DNA from: Pseudoalteromonas sp. XMcav2-N
GTDB taxonomy: Bacteria > Pseudomonadota > Gammaproteobacteria > Enterobacterales > Alteromonadaceae
DNA: 64,000 nt
Direction: 5' to 3'
Assembly (NCBI RefSeq): GCF_024124545.1
Contig: NZ_JAMXSF010000004.1
Location: forward strand, 124,001 to 188,000
The position numbers and the translations under genes are program-made. The stretch's first letter is position 1; each line of letters begins with the position of its first letter. The notes beneath the pieces were generated by a model. The model did no database searches. It was not told the origin of the DNA and saw nothing but the letters and a program-made list of their open reading frames with translations. Shown here in pieces: positions 46,444-56,213 of the stretch.

Positions 46444-47385
46444 CTAATAATACGATGGCGCGTTTTCATCCGGACGCGTTTTAAAGCGTCGATGCAACCA
46501 CATATACTGTTCCGGGGCCTGTTCAATGGCCTGTTCCATACGCTGATTGACCCGCGTGACGTCGGTTTGGGGATCGCCACTGGGAAAAGCTGCAAGTGCA
46601 GGTTGGATTTCTATATGGTATTTACCCTGATCATCCCGGGCGCCATGTAAACTTAATGTCTCACAATTTTTGCTTCCTGCAAAGAGCAGTGTTCCTGTTG
46701 TAGAAGCTGCATCGGGTACTGCAAAGAAAGGAGCGAACTCACAGCGATTACGGCCATAGTCCTGATCGGGCAGGTAATAGCAGAGCTTTTTATTTTTCAA
46801 TGCCTGTAGTAATCCTTTTACGTCTCGCTTGCCGATCAAGAATTCGTTGGAGCGCAACCGACCTTTGGTCATAAAGTACTCCATCAGCGGATTATTATGC
46901 GGACGATAAAAACCGATACCAGGTTGTTCTGTGCCCAAGATTCTGCCAAGCATTTCCAGATGCAGCATGTGCGGCACCAACAGGAGTACGCCTTTGCCGT
47001 TATTCTGCGCCTGTTCAATATGTTCCATGCCTTTGATTGAGCCTATCACGCGGTTGATACGCCACTGCGGCCACCACCATGCCATTGATGTTTCGAATGT
47101 AGCTATGCCCGTGTTTTCCATATTTTTTAATACCATATTGGCACGCTGCTGTGCATCCATATCAGGAAAGCACAAACGCAGATTCACATCGGCAATATGA
47201 CGACGCTTCTTCAGCAGGCGATGTACCAGACGGCCAAGCATTTTTCCCAGCCACAATTGCAGGCCCTGCGGAAGCCAGGACAGGGCATATAAGAAAAATA
47301 CGCTGAGCCAGGTTGGCCAGAACTTAGGGGCTAAAAATGCCAGCTTAAAGGTGGGGTTGTTAACCAAAGGTGGACTCTCGTTCAA
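46444..47385 (-). CDS. lpxL: Lipid A late acyltransferase (LpxL/LpxM family)
   Basis: An inner-membrane acyltransferase that adds a secondary acyl chain to lipid A. It has 313 residues, with a hydrophobic N-terminal anchor (about 26-45) and the catalytic H-x4-E motif HMLHLE. The conserved segments YRPHNNPLMEYFM and LPDQDYGRN follow. Whether it is lauroyl (LpxL) or myristoyl (LpxM) type cannot be told from the sequence alone. Confidence 0.88.
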   Translation of the reverse strand: MNESPPLVNNPTFKLAFLAPKFWPTWLSVFFLYALSWLPQGLQLWLGKMLGRLVHRLLKKRRHIADVNLRLCFPDMDAQQRANMVLKNMENTGIATFETSMAWWWPQWRINRVIGSIKGMEHIEQAQNNGKGVLLLVPHMLHLEMLGRILGTEQPGIGFYRPHNNPLMEYFMTKGRLRSNEFLIGKRDVKGLLQALKNKKLCYYLPDQDYGRNRCEFAPFFAVPDAASTTGTLLFAGSKNCETLSLHGARDDQGKYHIEIQPALAAFPSGDPQTDVTRVNQRMEQAIEQAPEQYMWLHRRFKTRPDENAPSYY

Positions 47386-47490
47386 ACTTCAAAGGGTTAG
47401 TTTAGCGATATCGGCTGAACAGCTCAAGAGAGCGGCAATGAGCGCCGACCTCTTATCTATACCAGAGCAAGACTTTCTAAGGACAGAAAA

Positions 47491-47510
47491 AAACCGGCTT
47501 ACGCCGGTTT
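47491..47510 (-). terminator. Terminator of tolC
   Basis: The stem AAACCGGC / GCCGGTTT has a 4-nt loop, with further A residues on the left that read as a T-run on the minus strand. It lies 21 bp past the tolC stop. Confidence 0.85.
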
Positions 47511-47530
47511 TCTACTTAAGTTATATAAGC

Positions 47531-48877
47531 TTAGCCTGCAATCAGGCCTTTATTGATCGCTTCTAAGTCGCTGCGACTCAGGGTACCCGCTGCCTGCTTC
47601 AGTCTCAGTGTCGACAACACGTATTGATAGCGAAGATCTGACAGGTTACGCTTGGCGTTATAGAGGTTCTGAGTACTGATAAGTACGTCAACAATGGTAC
47701 GTGTACCAACTTCGAAACCTGCTTCTGTTGCCTGTAATGCACTTTCGGCTGACACAACGGCCTGCTCTAGTGCACGATACGTCGCGACATCCGACATCAC
47801 CTGATTGTAAGAGGTGATCACTGAGCGAGTCACGTTACGCATTGCAGCTTCCAGATCTTCACTGGCTGCAACGTATAATGCACGTGCCTGATCAGTGGCT
47901 GCTACAGTTTTACCGCCTGAGTAAATTGGTACGTTTAACGTCAGGCCAATGCTGGTGCCATCAGTACGAGGCTGTAATTCAGCGCCTTCGCTGTTGCTCA
48001 GCGTATCTGCATAAGACGCAGTCAAGTTCAGAGTCGGGTAATGGCCAGACTGAGCGAGGTCGATTTGATCCTGAGCAATATCTAACGCTGATTTAGCGAC
48101 CTGCAATGACAGGTTTTGCTCTTTAGCCAGAGTAATAAAGTCGTTAGTCTGTTTGCCTGGTTTAACGGTTGAGAACTTGTCAGTGTTCAGTTTGTCCAGC
48201 TTAGCGTGGTACTTACCTGTGATAGTACGTAAGGTCTCACGGGCAGTTTCGACATTATTTTGTGCCACAATCTCGTTTGCCACAGATTGGTCAAACTGTG
48301 CCTGGGCTTCGTGTACGTCGGTAATAGCGGTCAGACCCACTTCATAGCGCTGTTTGGTTTGCTCCAGCTGACGCTCAATAGCGCGTTTTTCAGCCTGTAC
48401 AAACTCCAGAGTATCCAGCTTGCTCAGTACGTCGAAGTAGCCTTCTGCAACACGCACAATCAAGTCCTGCTGTTGCTGCTCATAATTGGTCAGCGACTGC
48501 ATTGCTTGTTTTTCTGCAATAGTCAGGTTTTGCCAGGTCGCCATACTAAATATGGTCTGGTTCAGCGTTACAGTACGAGTCAGTTTGTCTCCCCAGGTAT
48601 CAACAACGGTGTAGCCGGTTGAATCGCTCTGACCAGGCAGTGTAGATTCACCATCGTTGTCCGTATAATTCATACTGAATCCCAGTGACGGTAAAAGGTC
48701 GCCAAGGGCTGCGTCCTGGGCATATTTTTGTGCGTCAGCCTGGGCTTTGGCTTTTAATACAGTGGGATCGTTTGCCGTGGCAATTTCGTACACTTGCAAC
48801 AGATCTTCTGCCTGTGAGGCTGTGCTGGAAAGGGCGCAGGCAACACCGATAAACAGAGATAGAATGCTTTTTTTCAT
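47531..48877 (-). CDS. tolC: Outer-membrane channel TolC
   Basis: A trimeric outer-membrane duct for type I secretion and drug efflux. It has 448 residues with a signal peptide (about 1-23, cleaved after SQA) and two homologous helical/beta repeats. The first repeat opens EDLLQVYEIATANDPTV and the second includes GLTLNVPIYSGGKT. It is unlinked to the metal RND channel gene at 19898 and is the general TolC. It is divergent from nudF, the usual gammaproteobacterial arrangement. Confidence 0.94.
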   Translation of the reverse strand: MKKSILSLFIGVACALSSTASQAEDLLQVYEIATANDPTVLKAKAQADAQKYAQDAALGDLLPSLGFSMNYTDNDGESTLPGQSDSTGYTVVDTWGDKLTRTVTLNQTIFSMATWQNLTIAEKQAMQSLTNYEQQQQDLIVRVAEGYFDVLSKLDTLEFVQAEKRAIERQLEQTKQRYEVGLTAITDVHEAQAQFDQSVANEIVAQNNVETARETLRTITGKYHAKLDKLNTDKFSTVKPGKQTNDFITLAKEQNLSLQVAKSALDIAQDQIDLAQSGHYPTLNLTASYADTLSNSEGAELQPRTDGTSIGLTLNVPIYSGGKTVAATDQARALYVAASEDLEAAMRNVTRSVITSYNQVMSDVATYRALEQAVVSAESALQATEAGFEVGTRTIVDVLISTQNLYNAKRNLSDLRYQYVLSTLRLKQAAGTLSRSDLEAINKGLIAG

Positions 48878-49045
48878 TATTTGCTCAGTCCTTAGACAAT
48901 TTTCATTGTCGGCATGTTACCTTGTTTTCGTCAATTCCTATATAAGGAAAGTGGCAAATCCGTCAGAACAAGTGTAACAGAATATAATACAGTTCAGTTT
49001 GGGGCTTCCCCGGTTAAAGAACGGTAAAATAAAGTAAAATTCGAG

Positions 49046-49085
49046 AACCCCTATGATGGGGGCTTGGGGTTAAAAATTAAACCCC
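49046..49085 (+). promoter_or_regulatory. Alternating hairpin elements before nudF
   Basis: The series AACCCC (49046-49051), GGGGG (49058-49062), GGGGTT (49066-49071) and AACCCC (49080-49085) can form either the first pair or the last pair but not both. The last hairpin sits 25 bp before the preferred nudF start. This could be a simple switch or only local symmetry. Confidence 0.35.
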
Positions 49086-49110
49086 GATCATGAAAAAAAT
49101 GGGATTAAAC

Positions 49111-49740
49111 ATGAAACCAATTGCACAATTTAATCATCAGGATGTCGAATTTAATGAGCCTGAGCGCTGTTATGACAAATTCTTTAAGATTGACCTGTAT
49201 GCATTTAAACATGCCCTGTTTGCCGGTGGCCAGTCGCAGACTATTTATCGCGAGATTTTAGAGCGGGGCCACGCGGTAGCTGTGCTGCCATACGATCCCA
49301 AAACGGATCAGGTATTACTCATTGAACAGATCCGCATTGGTGCGCTGGCAACGAAGGATTCTCCCTGGTTGCTGGAATGCATTGCGGGCATGGCGGAAGG
49401 GAGCCTGGATTATGAGGGGGTGGTACGCAAAGAAGCGATGGAAGAAGCTGGGCTGGTGTTAGATGAGTTGCACTATATGACGTCGTATTTATCCAGCCCG
49501 GGTGGTTCTACGGAGCGTTTGTACTTATATCTGGCCAAAGCCGACCTCAGTGAGGCTGGTGGTATTTATGGTTTGCCTGAAGAGGGGGAAGACATCAAAG
49601 TGCATGTGATGCCTTTTTCTGAGGCCATGACACGGCTCGAAAATGAGGAAATAGATAACGCTGCTACTGTGATTAGTCTACAATGGTTGGCGTTACACAA
49701 ACCCGAGATGTTGGCGCAGTGGCAATCTCAGTCCATCTAA
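49111..49740 (+). CDS. nudF: ADP-ribose pyrophosphatase (Nudix)
   Basis: Hydrolyses ADP-ribose to AMP and ribose-5-phosphate. It has about 209 residues, close to E. coli NudF throughout (ERGHAVAVLPYDP, LIEQIRIGAL, SYLSSPGGSTERL, EEIDNAATVISLQWL). The start at 49111 is preferred since GGGA lies six bases upstream; an ATG at 49090 adds seven residues. The Nudix box (AGMAEGSLDYEG..KEAMEEAGL) keeps the catalytic glutamates, but the first Glu is Leu and the usual Arg is Lys. It is the first gene of a tightly packed run to parE. Confidence 0.92.
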   Translation: MKPIAQFNHQDVEFNEPERCYDKFFKIDLYAFKHALFAGGQSQTIYREILERGHAVAVLPYDPKTDQVLLIEQIRIGALATKDSPWLLECIAGMAEGSLDYEGVVRKEAMEEAGLVLDELHYMTSYLSSPGGSTERLYLYLAKADLSEAGGIYGLPEEGEDIKVHVMPFSEAMTRLENEEIDNAATVISLQWLALHKPEMLAQWQSQSI

Positions 49741-49764
49741 AATGAGGTCGTTTGATCAGCGGTT

Positions 49765-50205
49765 ATGCAAAAAGAGTACATCCAGTCATTACCCAAATAC
49801 ATTACCTTGTGCGAGCGCAATTATCTGCGGGCGCTGAAACTGCTGCCCGAAGAGAGCGTAGGAAGCAGTCGTGAAGTACACCTGGGCGCAGCCAGTTACC
49901 AGATCCGCGTTGACGGCATTGCCCGTTACACCACAGATATTGCGGTGGTGCAGAAGCAACAGATCAGCGCCCACCTGGATGATTTTGCTTTATCTGTGCG
50001 CTTATATCACGATGCCAAAGTGGCAGAGGTGATCCATCACGATTTCCATCAGCGCATTAAACCGTCCTATCGCTATCCTAATCCGGACATGCACCATAAA
50101 GACGAAAAATATCAGCTCAATGCGTTTTTAGCGGACTGGTTAATGGCCTGTCTGGAAAGCGGCCGGGAACCACTCAACTGGGATGTCAATAATGGCCTGG
50201 TTTGA
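49765..50205 (+). CDS. yqiB: DUF1249 family protein (YqiB)
   Basis: A 146-residue cytoplasmic protein with the family segments YITLCERNYLRALKLLP at the N-terminus and RIKPSYRYPNPDMHHKDEK near the C-terminus. It is conserved between nudF and cpdA but no role is known. It overlaps the next start by 23 bp, so translation is coupled. Confidence 0.92.
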   Translation: MQKEYIQSLPKYITLCERNYLRALKLLPEESVGSSREVHLGAASYQIRVDGIARYTTDIAVVQKQQISAHLDDFALSVRLYHDAKVAEVIHHDFHQRIKPSYRYPNPDMHHKDEKYQLNAFLADWLMACLESGREPLNWDVNNGLV

Positions 50206-50965
50206 GCAGTCATATCAGTTCAGCGGTGCAGAGTTACGTCTGGCACATATCACAGACAGCCACCTGTTCGGGACTCGCGAGGGATGCTATTTTGAGGTTA
50301 ACACGGCGGCGCATTTTTGCAGGGTGCTGGATGCCCTGGCTGGCGAGCAGCTCGATGGCGTGGTATTTGGTGGTGACTTAACTCAGGATCACAGTAGCGC
50401 CTCTTATGCATTGTTTGCAGAGTTGCTGGCGCAATCAGCGCTCGATTGCCCACTCTTTTGGGTGCCTGGCAATCATGATGATCTTACTTTGCTGGCACAG
50501 ATCAGCGAAGGACAGATCAGTGCCGCTAAGTACTTGCAGTGCGCGCAGGGTGATATTGTGTTACTTAACAGCAAGGGACCGACACCCGCAGGCTGGTGCG
50601 ATAATACGCATCTGGCAGAGCTGGAGGCTGTGCTGTGCGACGCAACACAGCCGGTATTGGCATTTTGTCACCATCATCCGGTCCCGATTGATGGCTATCT
50701 GGATAAACATATGCTGGAAAACGGCCCTCAGCTGCTCAATACACTGGTAAACAGTAAGCGTGTTGAGGCACTTATTCATGGTCACGTACATAATGCCTAT
50801 TCACTTCGGTACCGAGGGTTACCTGTCTATGCCACGCCTGCCACATCTATTCAGTTCACTAAGCATTCGACGCAATGGCAGCAGCATAATACAGGCCCTG
50901 CTTATCGGTTGGTCCACTGGACTGCACAAGGTCTGCATACTGAGGTCAAATGGCTCGCAAATTAA
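50183..50965 (+). CDS. cpdA: 3',5'-cyclic-AMP phosphodiesterase
   Basis: A class III metallophosphoesterase that hydrolyses cAMP and so lowers CRP signalling. It has about 260 residues with all metal-binding motifs in order: ITDSHLF, GGDLTQDHS, PGNHDD, CHHHP and HGHVHN. Two in-frame starts exist (50183 and 50192), both inside yqiB. It overlaps yqiA by 16 bp. Confidence 0.93.
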   Translation: MSIMAWFEQSYQFSGAELRLAHITDSHLFGTREGCYFEVNTAAHFCRVLDALAGEQLDGVVFGGDLTQDHSSASYALFAELLAQSALDCPLFWVPGNHDDLTLLAQISEGQISAAKYLQCAQGDIVLLNSKGPTPAGWCDNTHLAELEAVLCDATQPVLAFCHHHPVPIDGYLDKHMLENGPQLLNTLVNSKRVEALIHGHVHNAYSLRYRGLPVYATPATSIQFTKHSTQWQQHNTGPAYRLVHWTAQGLHTEVKWLAN

Positions 50966-51540
50966 TCTACATTCATGGCTTCAACAGCTCGGAACAATCC
51001 TTTAAGGCACAACAATTAGGCCAGTGGCTTGCTCAGCAGCCGATAGACTGCACCTACCTTACACCCCGCTTACATTACGACCCGGCGATAGCAATGCTCC
51101 AGCTGGAGCAATTGATAGACAATGACACAGCGTTGATTGGCAGTTCACTGGGTGGCTTTTATGCGACTTATTTGTCGCAACGCCATGGTGTACGCGCTGT
51201 GGTTGTGAATCCGGCGGTCAGGCCATTTGAACTATTGCATGACTATCTTGGAGCTCAGTATAATCCCTACCAGCAACAGCATTACACGTTGACGCACCAA
51301 CATGTTGAAACTCTGCGTCAGCTCTACGTTGAGTCACTGCACTCACCAGAAAATATTTTATTGCTACAACAAAGCGGCGATGAAGTGTTACCCTATCAAC
51401 AGGCTGTAAACTACTTCAGCGCCAGCCCCAGTCGCATTGAGTTTGGCGGGGACCATAGTTTTATTGGTTTTGAGCGGTACTTTGACACCCTTGTCAGGTT
51501 TCTCGAAATCACCAACACGAACAAAGAAAATCAGATCTAA
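50950..51540 (+). CDS. yqiA: YqiA family alpha/beta-hydrolase esterase
   Basis: A small esterase of 196 residues. It begins LIYIHGFNSS, has the nucleophile elbow GSSLGGFYAT, an Asp near SGDEVLPY and a His in GGDHSF. The natural substrate is unknown. It overlaps cpdA and ends two bases before parE, so its expression is tied to topoisomerase IV subunit E. Confidence 0.93.
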   Translation: MARKLIYIHGFNSSEQSFKAQQLGQWLAQQPIDCTYLTPRLHYDPAIAMLQLEQLIDNDTALIGSSLGGFYATYLSQRHGVRAVVVNPAVRPFELLHDYLGAQYNPYQQQHYTLTHQHVETLRQLYVESLHSPENILLLQQSGDEVLPYQQAVNYFSASPSRIEFGGDHSFIGFERYFDTLVRFLEITNTNKENQI

Positions 51541-51542
51541 TT

Positions 51543-53432
51543 ATGAGTCAGCAGAATTATAATGCCGAAGCCATTGAGGTGTTGAATGGCCTGGAGCCGG
51601 TGAAACGCCGGCCTGGCATGTATACCGACACCACACGACCCAATCACTTGGGTCAGGAAGTAATAGACAACAGTGTCGATGAAGCCCTGGCTGGCCATGC
51701 CAGCAAGATCGATGTGATCCTGCATGAAGACAATTCGCTCCAGGTGATTGACGACGGGCGTGGCATGCCGGTTGATATTCACCCCGAAGAGGGGATCCCC
51801 GGCGTAGAGCTGATCCTGACCAAACTGCACGCTGGTGGCAAATTCTCAAATAAGAACTATCAATTTTCCGGTGGTCTGCACGGGGTGGGGATCTCTGTGG
51901 TCAACGCCTTATCAACCCGGGTTGAAATCACGGTTAAGCGGGATGCCCAGGTATATCAGATGGCATTCGAACATGGCGACAAAGTCGAAGACTTAGAAGT
52001 GACTGGCACAGTTGGTAAACGCAATACTGGTACTTCAGTGCAATTCTGGCCAGATCCCAGTTATTTTGATTCCGCCAACTTCTCGCTCAGCAAGCTCAAC
52101 TATCTGCTCAAAGCAAAAGCCGTGCTGTGCCCGGGTCTACGTATTCGCTTTATCAACAAGCAAACCAAAGAAACGCAGGAATGGTGTTATGAATCAGGTC
52201 TGGAAGATTACTTAAAAGACAGTGCGAAAGGCTATGAAACACTGCCGAAAAGCCCGTTTGTGGGTAGTTTCAGTGGCTCTACAGAAGGCGTTGACTGGGC
52301 ATTGCATTGGCTGCCAGAGGGTGGCGAGTCGATAACCGAAAGCTATGTAAACCTCATTCCCACCGCGCAGGGTGGTACGCATGTCAATGGCCTGCGTCAG
52401 GGTCTGCTGGAAGCCATGCGTGAATTTTGTGAATTCCGTAACCTGTTGCCACGTGGCGTGAAGCTGACCCCCGATGATGTCTGGGACAAGTGTAGTTATG
52501 TGTTGTCGGTGAAAATGCAGGATCCGCAATTTGCCGGTCAGACCAAAGAAAAACTGTCATCGCGTTCTTGCGCCACCTTTGTTTCTGGGATTGTCAAAGA
52601 TGCTTTCAGTCTGTGGCTGAATGAGCACACCGACACCGCCGAAGCATTGGCTGAGCTGTGTATCAGCAATGCCCAGAAACGTATGCGAGCGGCCAAGAAA
52701 GTGGTGCGTAAAAAGGTCACCAGTGGCCCGGCATTACCAGGTAAGCTAACCGATTGCTCAGGTTCAGAAACCGAACGTTCCGAGCTGTTCCTGGTGGAAG
52801 GTGATTCCGCGGGGGGCTCTGCCAAACAGGCGCGTGACCGCGAGTTTCAGGCCATCATGCCGCTGCGTGGTAAGATTCTGAATACCTGGGAAGTGGATTC
52901 CGGGCAGATTTTGGCCTCGCAGGAAGTCCACGATATCTCTGTGGCGCTGGGGATCGATCCGGACTCTGAAGACTTGTCAGCGCTGCGCTACGGTAAAGTG
53001 TGTATTCTGGCCGATGCTGACTCCGACGGACTGCACATTGCGACTTTGTTGTGCGCCTTGTTCGTTAAACACTTTCCTGAGTTGGTGCGTCGTGGTCATG
53101 TGTATGTGGCAATGCCTCCTTTGTTCCGAATTGACGTGGGCAAAGAAGTGTTTTACGCGCTGGATGAAGATGAAAAGCGCGGCATATTAGACCGCATTGA
53201 AGCTGAGAAAAAGCGCGGCAAAGTAAACGTACAGCGCTTTAAAGGATTGGGTGAAATGAACCCGATGCAGCTGCGTGAAACCACCATGGATCCCAATACC
53301 CGTCGTCTGGTGCAACTGACCCTGGATGAACCAGAAGAAACGCTGGAAGTGATGGATATGCTATTGGCTAAGAAGCGTGCCGGCGACAGAAAGACCTGGC
53401 TGGAACAACATGGTGATAAGGCAGAAGTGTAA
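51543..53432 (+). CDS. parE: DNA topoisomerase IV subunit B
   Basis: The ATPase subunit of the decatenating type II topoisomerase. It has 629 residues with GHKL ATPase motifs (EVIDNSVDEALAG, DDGRGMPVD, GGLHGVGISVVNAL) and the Toprim signature (VEGDSAGGSAKQARDRE, LADADSDGLHI). It is the last gene of the nudF run and is followed after 108 bp by parC. Confidence 0.97.
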   Translation: MSQQNYNAEAIEVLNGLEPVKRRPGMYTDTTRPNHLGQEVIDNSVDEALAGHASKIDVILHEDNSLQVIDDGRGMPVDIHPEEGIPGVELILTKLHAGGKFSNKNYQFSGGLHGVGISVVNALSTRVEITVKRDAQVYQMAFEHGDKVEDLEVTGTVGKRNTGTSVQFWPDPSYFDSANFSLSKLNYLLKAKAVLCPGLRIRFINKQTKETQEWCYESGLEDYLKDSAKGYETLPKSPFVGSFSGSTEGVDWALHWLPEGGESITESYVNLIPTAQGGTHVNGLRQGLLEAMREFCEFRNLLPRGVKLTPDDVWDKCSYVLSVKMQDPQFAGQTKEKLSSRSCATFVSGIVKDAFSLWLNEHTDTAEALAELCISNAQKRMRAAKKVVRKKVTSGPALPGKLTDCSGSETERSELFLVEGDSAGGSAKQARDREFQAIMPLRGKILNTWEVDSGQILASQEVHDISVALGIDPDSEDLSALRYGKVCILADADSDGLHIATLLCALFVKHFPELVRRGHVYVAMPPLFRIDVGKEVFYALDEDEKRGILDRIEAEKKRGKVNVQRFKGLGEMNPMQLRETTMDPNTRRLVQLTLDEPEETLEVMDMLLAKKRAGDRKTWLEQHGDKAEV

Positions 53433-53541
53433 GCTGGCTGCCATGGTGCTGCGCCGATGAAGCGTGCCACCAAGTATTAAATTCGGATGATTACGCCAAC
53501 GCGATAACTCGTGTGCGGTACAACAAACAATAAGGTGTATC

Positions 53542-55848
53542 ATGACAGATCCGCAAACCCTGTCGTTACAGGGGATTGAACAACTGGCGATGGGCCGCTT
53601 CACAGAAGACGCCTATCTCAATTACTCCATGTATGTGATCATGGACCGGGCCCTGCCACACATTGGTGACGGTCTCAAGCCAGTACAACGGCGTATTGTG
53701 TATGCCATGAGCGAGCTGGGCCTGTCGGCCGCAGCCAAATATAAAAAGTCTGCCCGTACTGTGGGTGACGTGCTGGGTAAATACCACCCGCACGGCGACA
53801 GTGCCTGTTACGAAGCCATGGTGCTGATGGCGCAACCATTCTCCTATCGCTATCCGTTGATCGATGGTCAGGGTAACTGGGGGGCAGCTGACGACCCTAA
53901 GTCATTTGCAGCAATGCGTTATACCGAAGCGCGTTTGTCTAAGTTTTCAGAAGTGTTGCTAAAAGAGTTGGGCCAGGGCACGGTTGACTGGATCCCGAAC
54001 TTTGACGGCACCATGAATGAGCCAATGGTACTACCGGCACGACTGCCACATATTCTGCTTAATGGTGTGACCGGTATTGCCGTAGGTATGGCCACAGACA
54101 TTCCACCGCATAACGTGCGCGAGCTGGCTGAAGCCTGCTGTACTTTGCTGGACAAGCCGAAAACCACACTTGAAGAAGTGCTGGAGATGGTGCAGGCGCC
54201 GGACTATCCAACTGAAGCCGAGATCATCACACCGAAAGCAGAGATCCAGAAGATTTACACCACCGGACGCGGCTCTATTAAAATGCGTGCGGTGTATGAA
54301 GAAGATCAGGGTGAAGTGGTGATCACCGCTCTGCCTCATCAGGTATCCGGTGCCAAGGTGCTGGAACAAATTGCGGCGCAGATGACGGCGAAAAAGCTGC
54401 CTATGGTCGCTGACTTGCGTGATGAATCGGATCATGAAAACCCAACCCGCATCGTGGTGGTACCGCGCTCTAACCGGGTGAAAGTTGAGCCACTGATGGC
54501 CCACTTGTTTGCCACCACAGATCTGGAAAAGAACTATCGGGTTAACCTCAATATGATTGGCCTGGACGGTCGTCCTCAGGTTAAAGACTTACGTTCTATT
54601 CTGGCCGAGTGGCTGATTTTCCGCCGCGAAACTGTGCGTCGTCGTTTGCAGTATCGCCTCGATAAGGTGCTGGCGCGTTTGCATATTCTCGAAGGTTTAA
54701 TGATTGCCTTTTTGAATATCGACGAAGTCATTGAAATCATCCGCACCGAAGACAAGCCCAAAGAAGAGCTGATGAGCCGCTTTGGACTGTCGGACAAACA
54801 AGCCGAAGCCATCTTAGACTTAAAACTGCGCCACCTGGCGAAGCTTGAAGAAATGAAGATCCGCGGCGAGCAGGATGAGCTGAGCGCTGAGCGTGACAAG
54901 CTGGAGCAAACGCTGGGCTCAGAGCGCAGAATGTCGACGCTGCTGAAAAAAGAAATTCGCGAAGCCGCCGAATTACACGGTGATGAGCGTCGCTCACCTG
55001 TAGTAGAGCGCCTTGAGGCCAAAGCCCTGAGCGAGAAAGACCTTATTCCATCGGAATCGGTTACTGTGGTGCTGTCTGAAAAGGGCTGGGCCCGGGTTGC
55101 CAAAGGCCATGACATTGACGCCGAAGGGCTCAATTACCGCGCCGGAGACAGCTACAAGGCATCGGCCAAAGGCCGCAGCAACCAACCCGCGGTGTTCCTC
55201 GACAGCTCTGGCCGGGCATTTGCCACCGATGCGCATAGTCTGCCATCGGCACGTAGTCAGGGGGAGCCCATGACCGGACGCTTTAACCTGGCAGCAGGCA
55301 CCAACTTTGAGCATGTGGTCATGGGCGAAGAGCAGTCGCTTTACCTGATGGCCACCGATGGCGGCTACGGCTTTATTGTTGAGTTTAACGACCTGGTCAG
55401 TAAAAACAAAAACGGTAAGGCGCTGGTTAGCATCCCGAAAGGGGCTGAGCTGATGGCACCCATCACAGTGGGTGATGTGGCGACCGACCGGTGTATGGCC
55501 ATTTCTAACGAAGGCCGGATGCTGATCTTCCCACTGCGCGATCTGCCTAAACTGGCCAAAGGTAAGGGTAACAAGATCATCTCTATCCCGAGTGCTAAAG
55601 TGCAGGCCCGCGAGGAGTTTGTAAAAGTGCTTGCAGCAATACCCGATGGTTGTGCTGTAACACTACATGCCGGCAAGCGTAAACTCACACTTAAGCCTGG
55701 TGATCTGGAACACTACTATGGTGAACGCGGTCGTCGTGGTAACAAGCTGCCCAGAGGCCTGCAACGGGTCGATGGCTTTGAGATTGAGCACAATGGCAAT
55801 GACATCGCTGAAGCAGACGACAGCGAACAGCCATCGAGCGAGTCTTAA
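53542..55848 (+). CDS. parC: DNA topoisomerase IV subunit A
   Basis: The DNA-cleaving subunit of topoisomerase IV with 768 residues. The quinolone-resistance region reads [14 protein letters not shown], with the susceptible Ser and downstream Glu intact, and the catalytic Tyr is in [13 protein letters not shown]-terminal beta-pinwheel domain follows the coiled coil. The last ~25 residues are acidic. A terminator hairpin begins eight bases after the stop. Confidence 0.97.
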   Translation: MTDPQTLSLQGIEQLAMGRFTEDAYLNYSMYVIMDRALPHIGDGLKPVQRRIVYAMSELGLSAAAKYKKSARTVGDVLGKYHPHGDSACYEAMVLMAQPFSYRYPLIDGQGNWGAADDPKSFAAMRYTEARLSKFSEVLLKELGQGTVDWIPNFDGTMNEPMVLPARLPHILLNGVTGIAVGMATDIPPHNVRELAEACCTLLDKPKTTLEEVLEMVQAPDYPTEAEIITPKAEIQKIYTTGRGSIKMRAVYEEDQGEVVITALPHQVSGAKVLEQIAAQMTAKKLPMVADLRDESDHENPTRIVVVPRSNRVKVEPLMAHLFATTDLEKNYRVNLNMIGLDGRPQVKDLRSILAEWLIFRRETVRRRLQYRLDKVLARLHILEGLMIAFLNIDEVIEIIRTEDKPKEELMSRFGLSDKQAEAILDLKLRHLAKLEEMKIRGEQDELSAERDKLEQTLGSERRMSTLLKKEIREAAELHGDERRSPVVERLEAKALSEKDLIPSESVTVVLSEKGWARVAKGHDIDAEGLNYRAGDSYKASAKGRSNQPAVFLDSSGRAFATDAHSLPSARSQGEPMTGRFNLAAGTNFEHVVMGEEQSLYLMATDGGYGFIVEFNDLVSKNKNGKALVSIPKGAELMAPITVGDVATDRCMAISNEGRMLIFPLRDLPKLAKGKGNKIISIPSAKVQAREEFVKVLAAIPDGCAVTLHAGKRKLTLKPGDLEHYYGERGRRGNKLPRGLQRVDGFEIEHNGNDIAEADDSEQPSSES

Positions 55849-55855
55849 TATATCG

Positions 55856-55892
55856 AGTGGACATTGTGCATGCATGATGTCCACTTGCTTTT
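55856..55892 (+). terminator. Terminator of parC
   Basis: A 9-bp stem (AGTGGACAT / ATGTCCACT) with a 12-nt loop is followed by TGCTTTTCTT. Confidence 0.75.
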
Positions 55893-56097
55893 CTTCACTC
55901 TGTACTCATGAACATCAAACTCATCACCAGACAGAGGTCTCCTCTTCACGTGCCCAGGATTATACAGTGGCTGTTTTTTCATTTAAGAGGTTATGCGGAC
56001 TCTGCAGAGTTAAATTCGCTACCATATTGGCAATATTGCGGTTGGGGGCAATATGAAAACCACGCGTTTGGGTAGTGGAGACCCAATGAATGACTTT

Positions 56098-56153
56098 CTC
56101 TTGGGCGGGTATTTGAACCCCTGGTCTGAGGTGGTTGACCAATCGGGCAAGAG
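56098..56153 (-). other. tRNA-like structure without a D-arm
   Basis: Within the 365-bp gap after parC, the minus strand can fold like a reduced tRNA. An outer stem CTCTTG / CAAGAG encloses a 5-bp arm TGGTC / GACCA with a 10-nt loop, and then a T-arm-like GGG-GTTCAAATA-CCC carrying the typical TTCAAAT. It is only 56 nt, with no D-arm and no CCA, so it is not a normal tRNA; it may be a decayed tRNA gene or an attachment-site remnant. Two other symmetrical elements lie just left on the plus strand (GCAATATTGC at 56030-56039 and TTGGGT / ACCCAA at 56068-56086). No gene is visible in the rest of this gap. Confidence 0.35.
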
Positions 56154-56213
56154 TTGCGGTTTCTTGGGCTTTGCATGTTACCCATTCGACGACAATTATA
56201 AGAAAGGAGCGCT

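Noticed and set aside
53740..53830. Possible quinolone-resistance changes in parC
   Set aside because: The Ser and Glu of the resistance-determining region are the usual susceptible residues.
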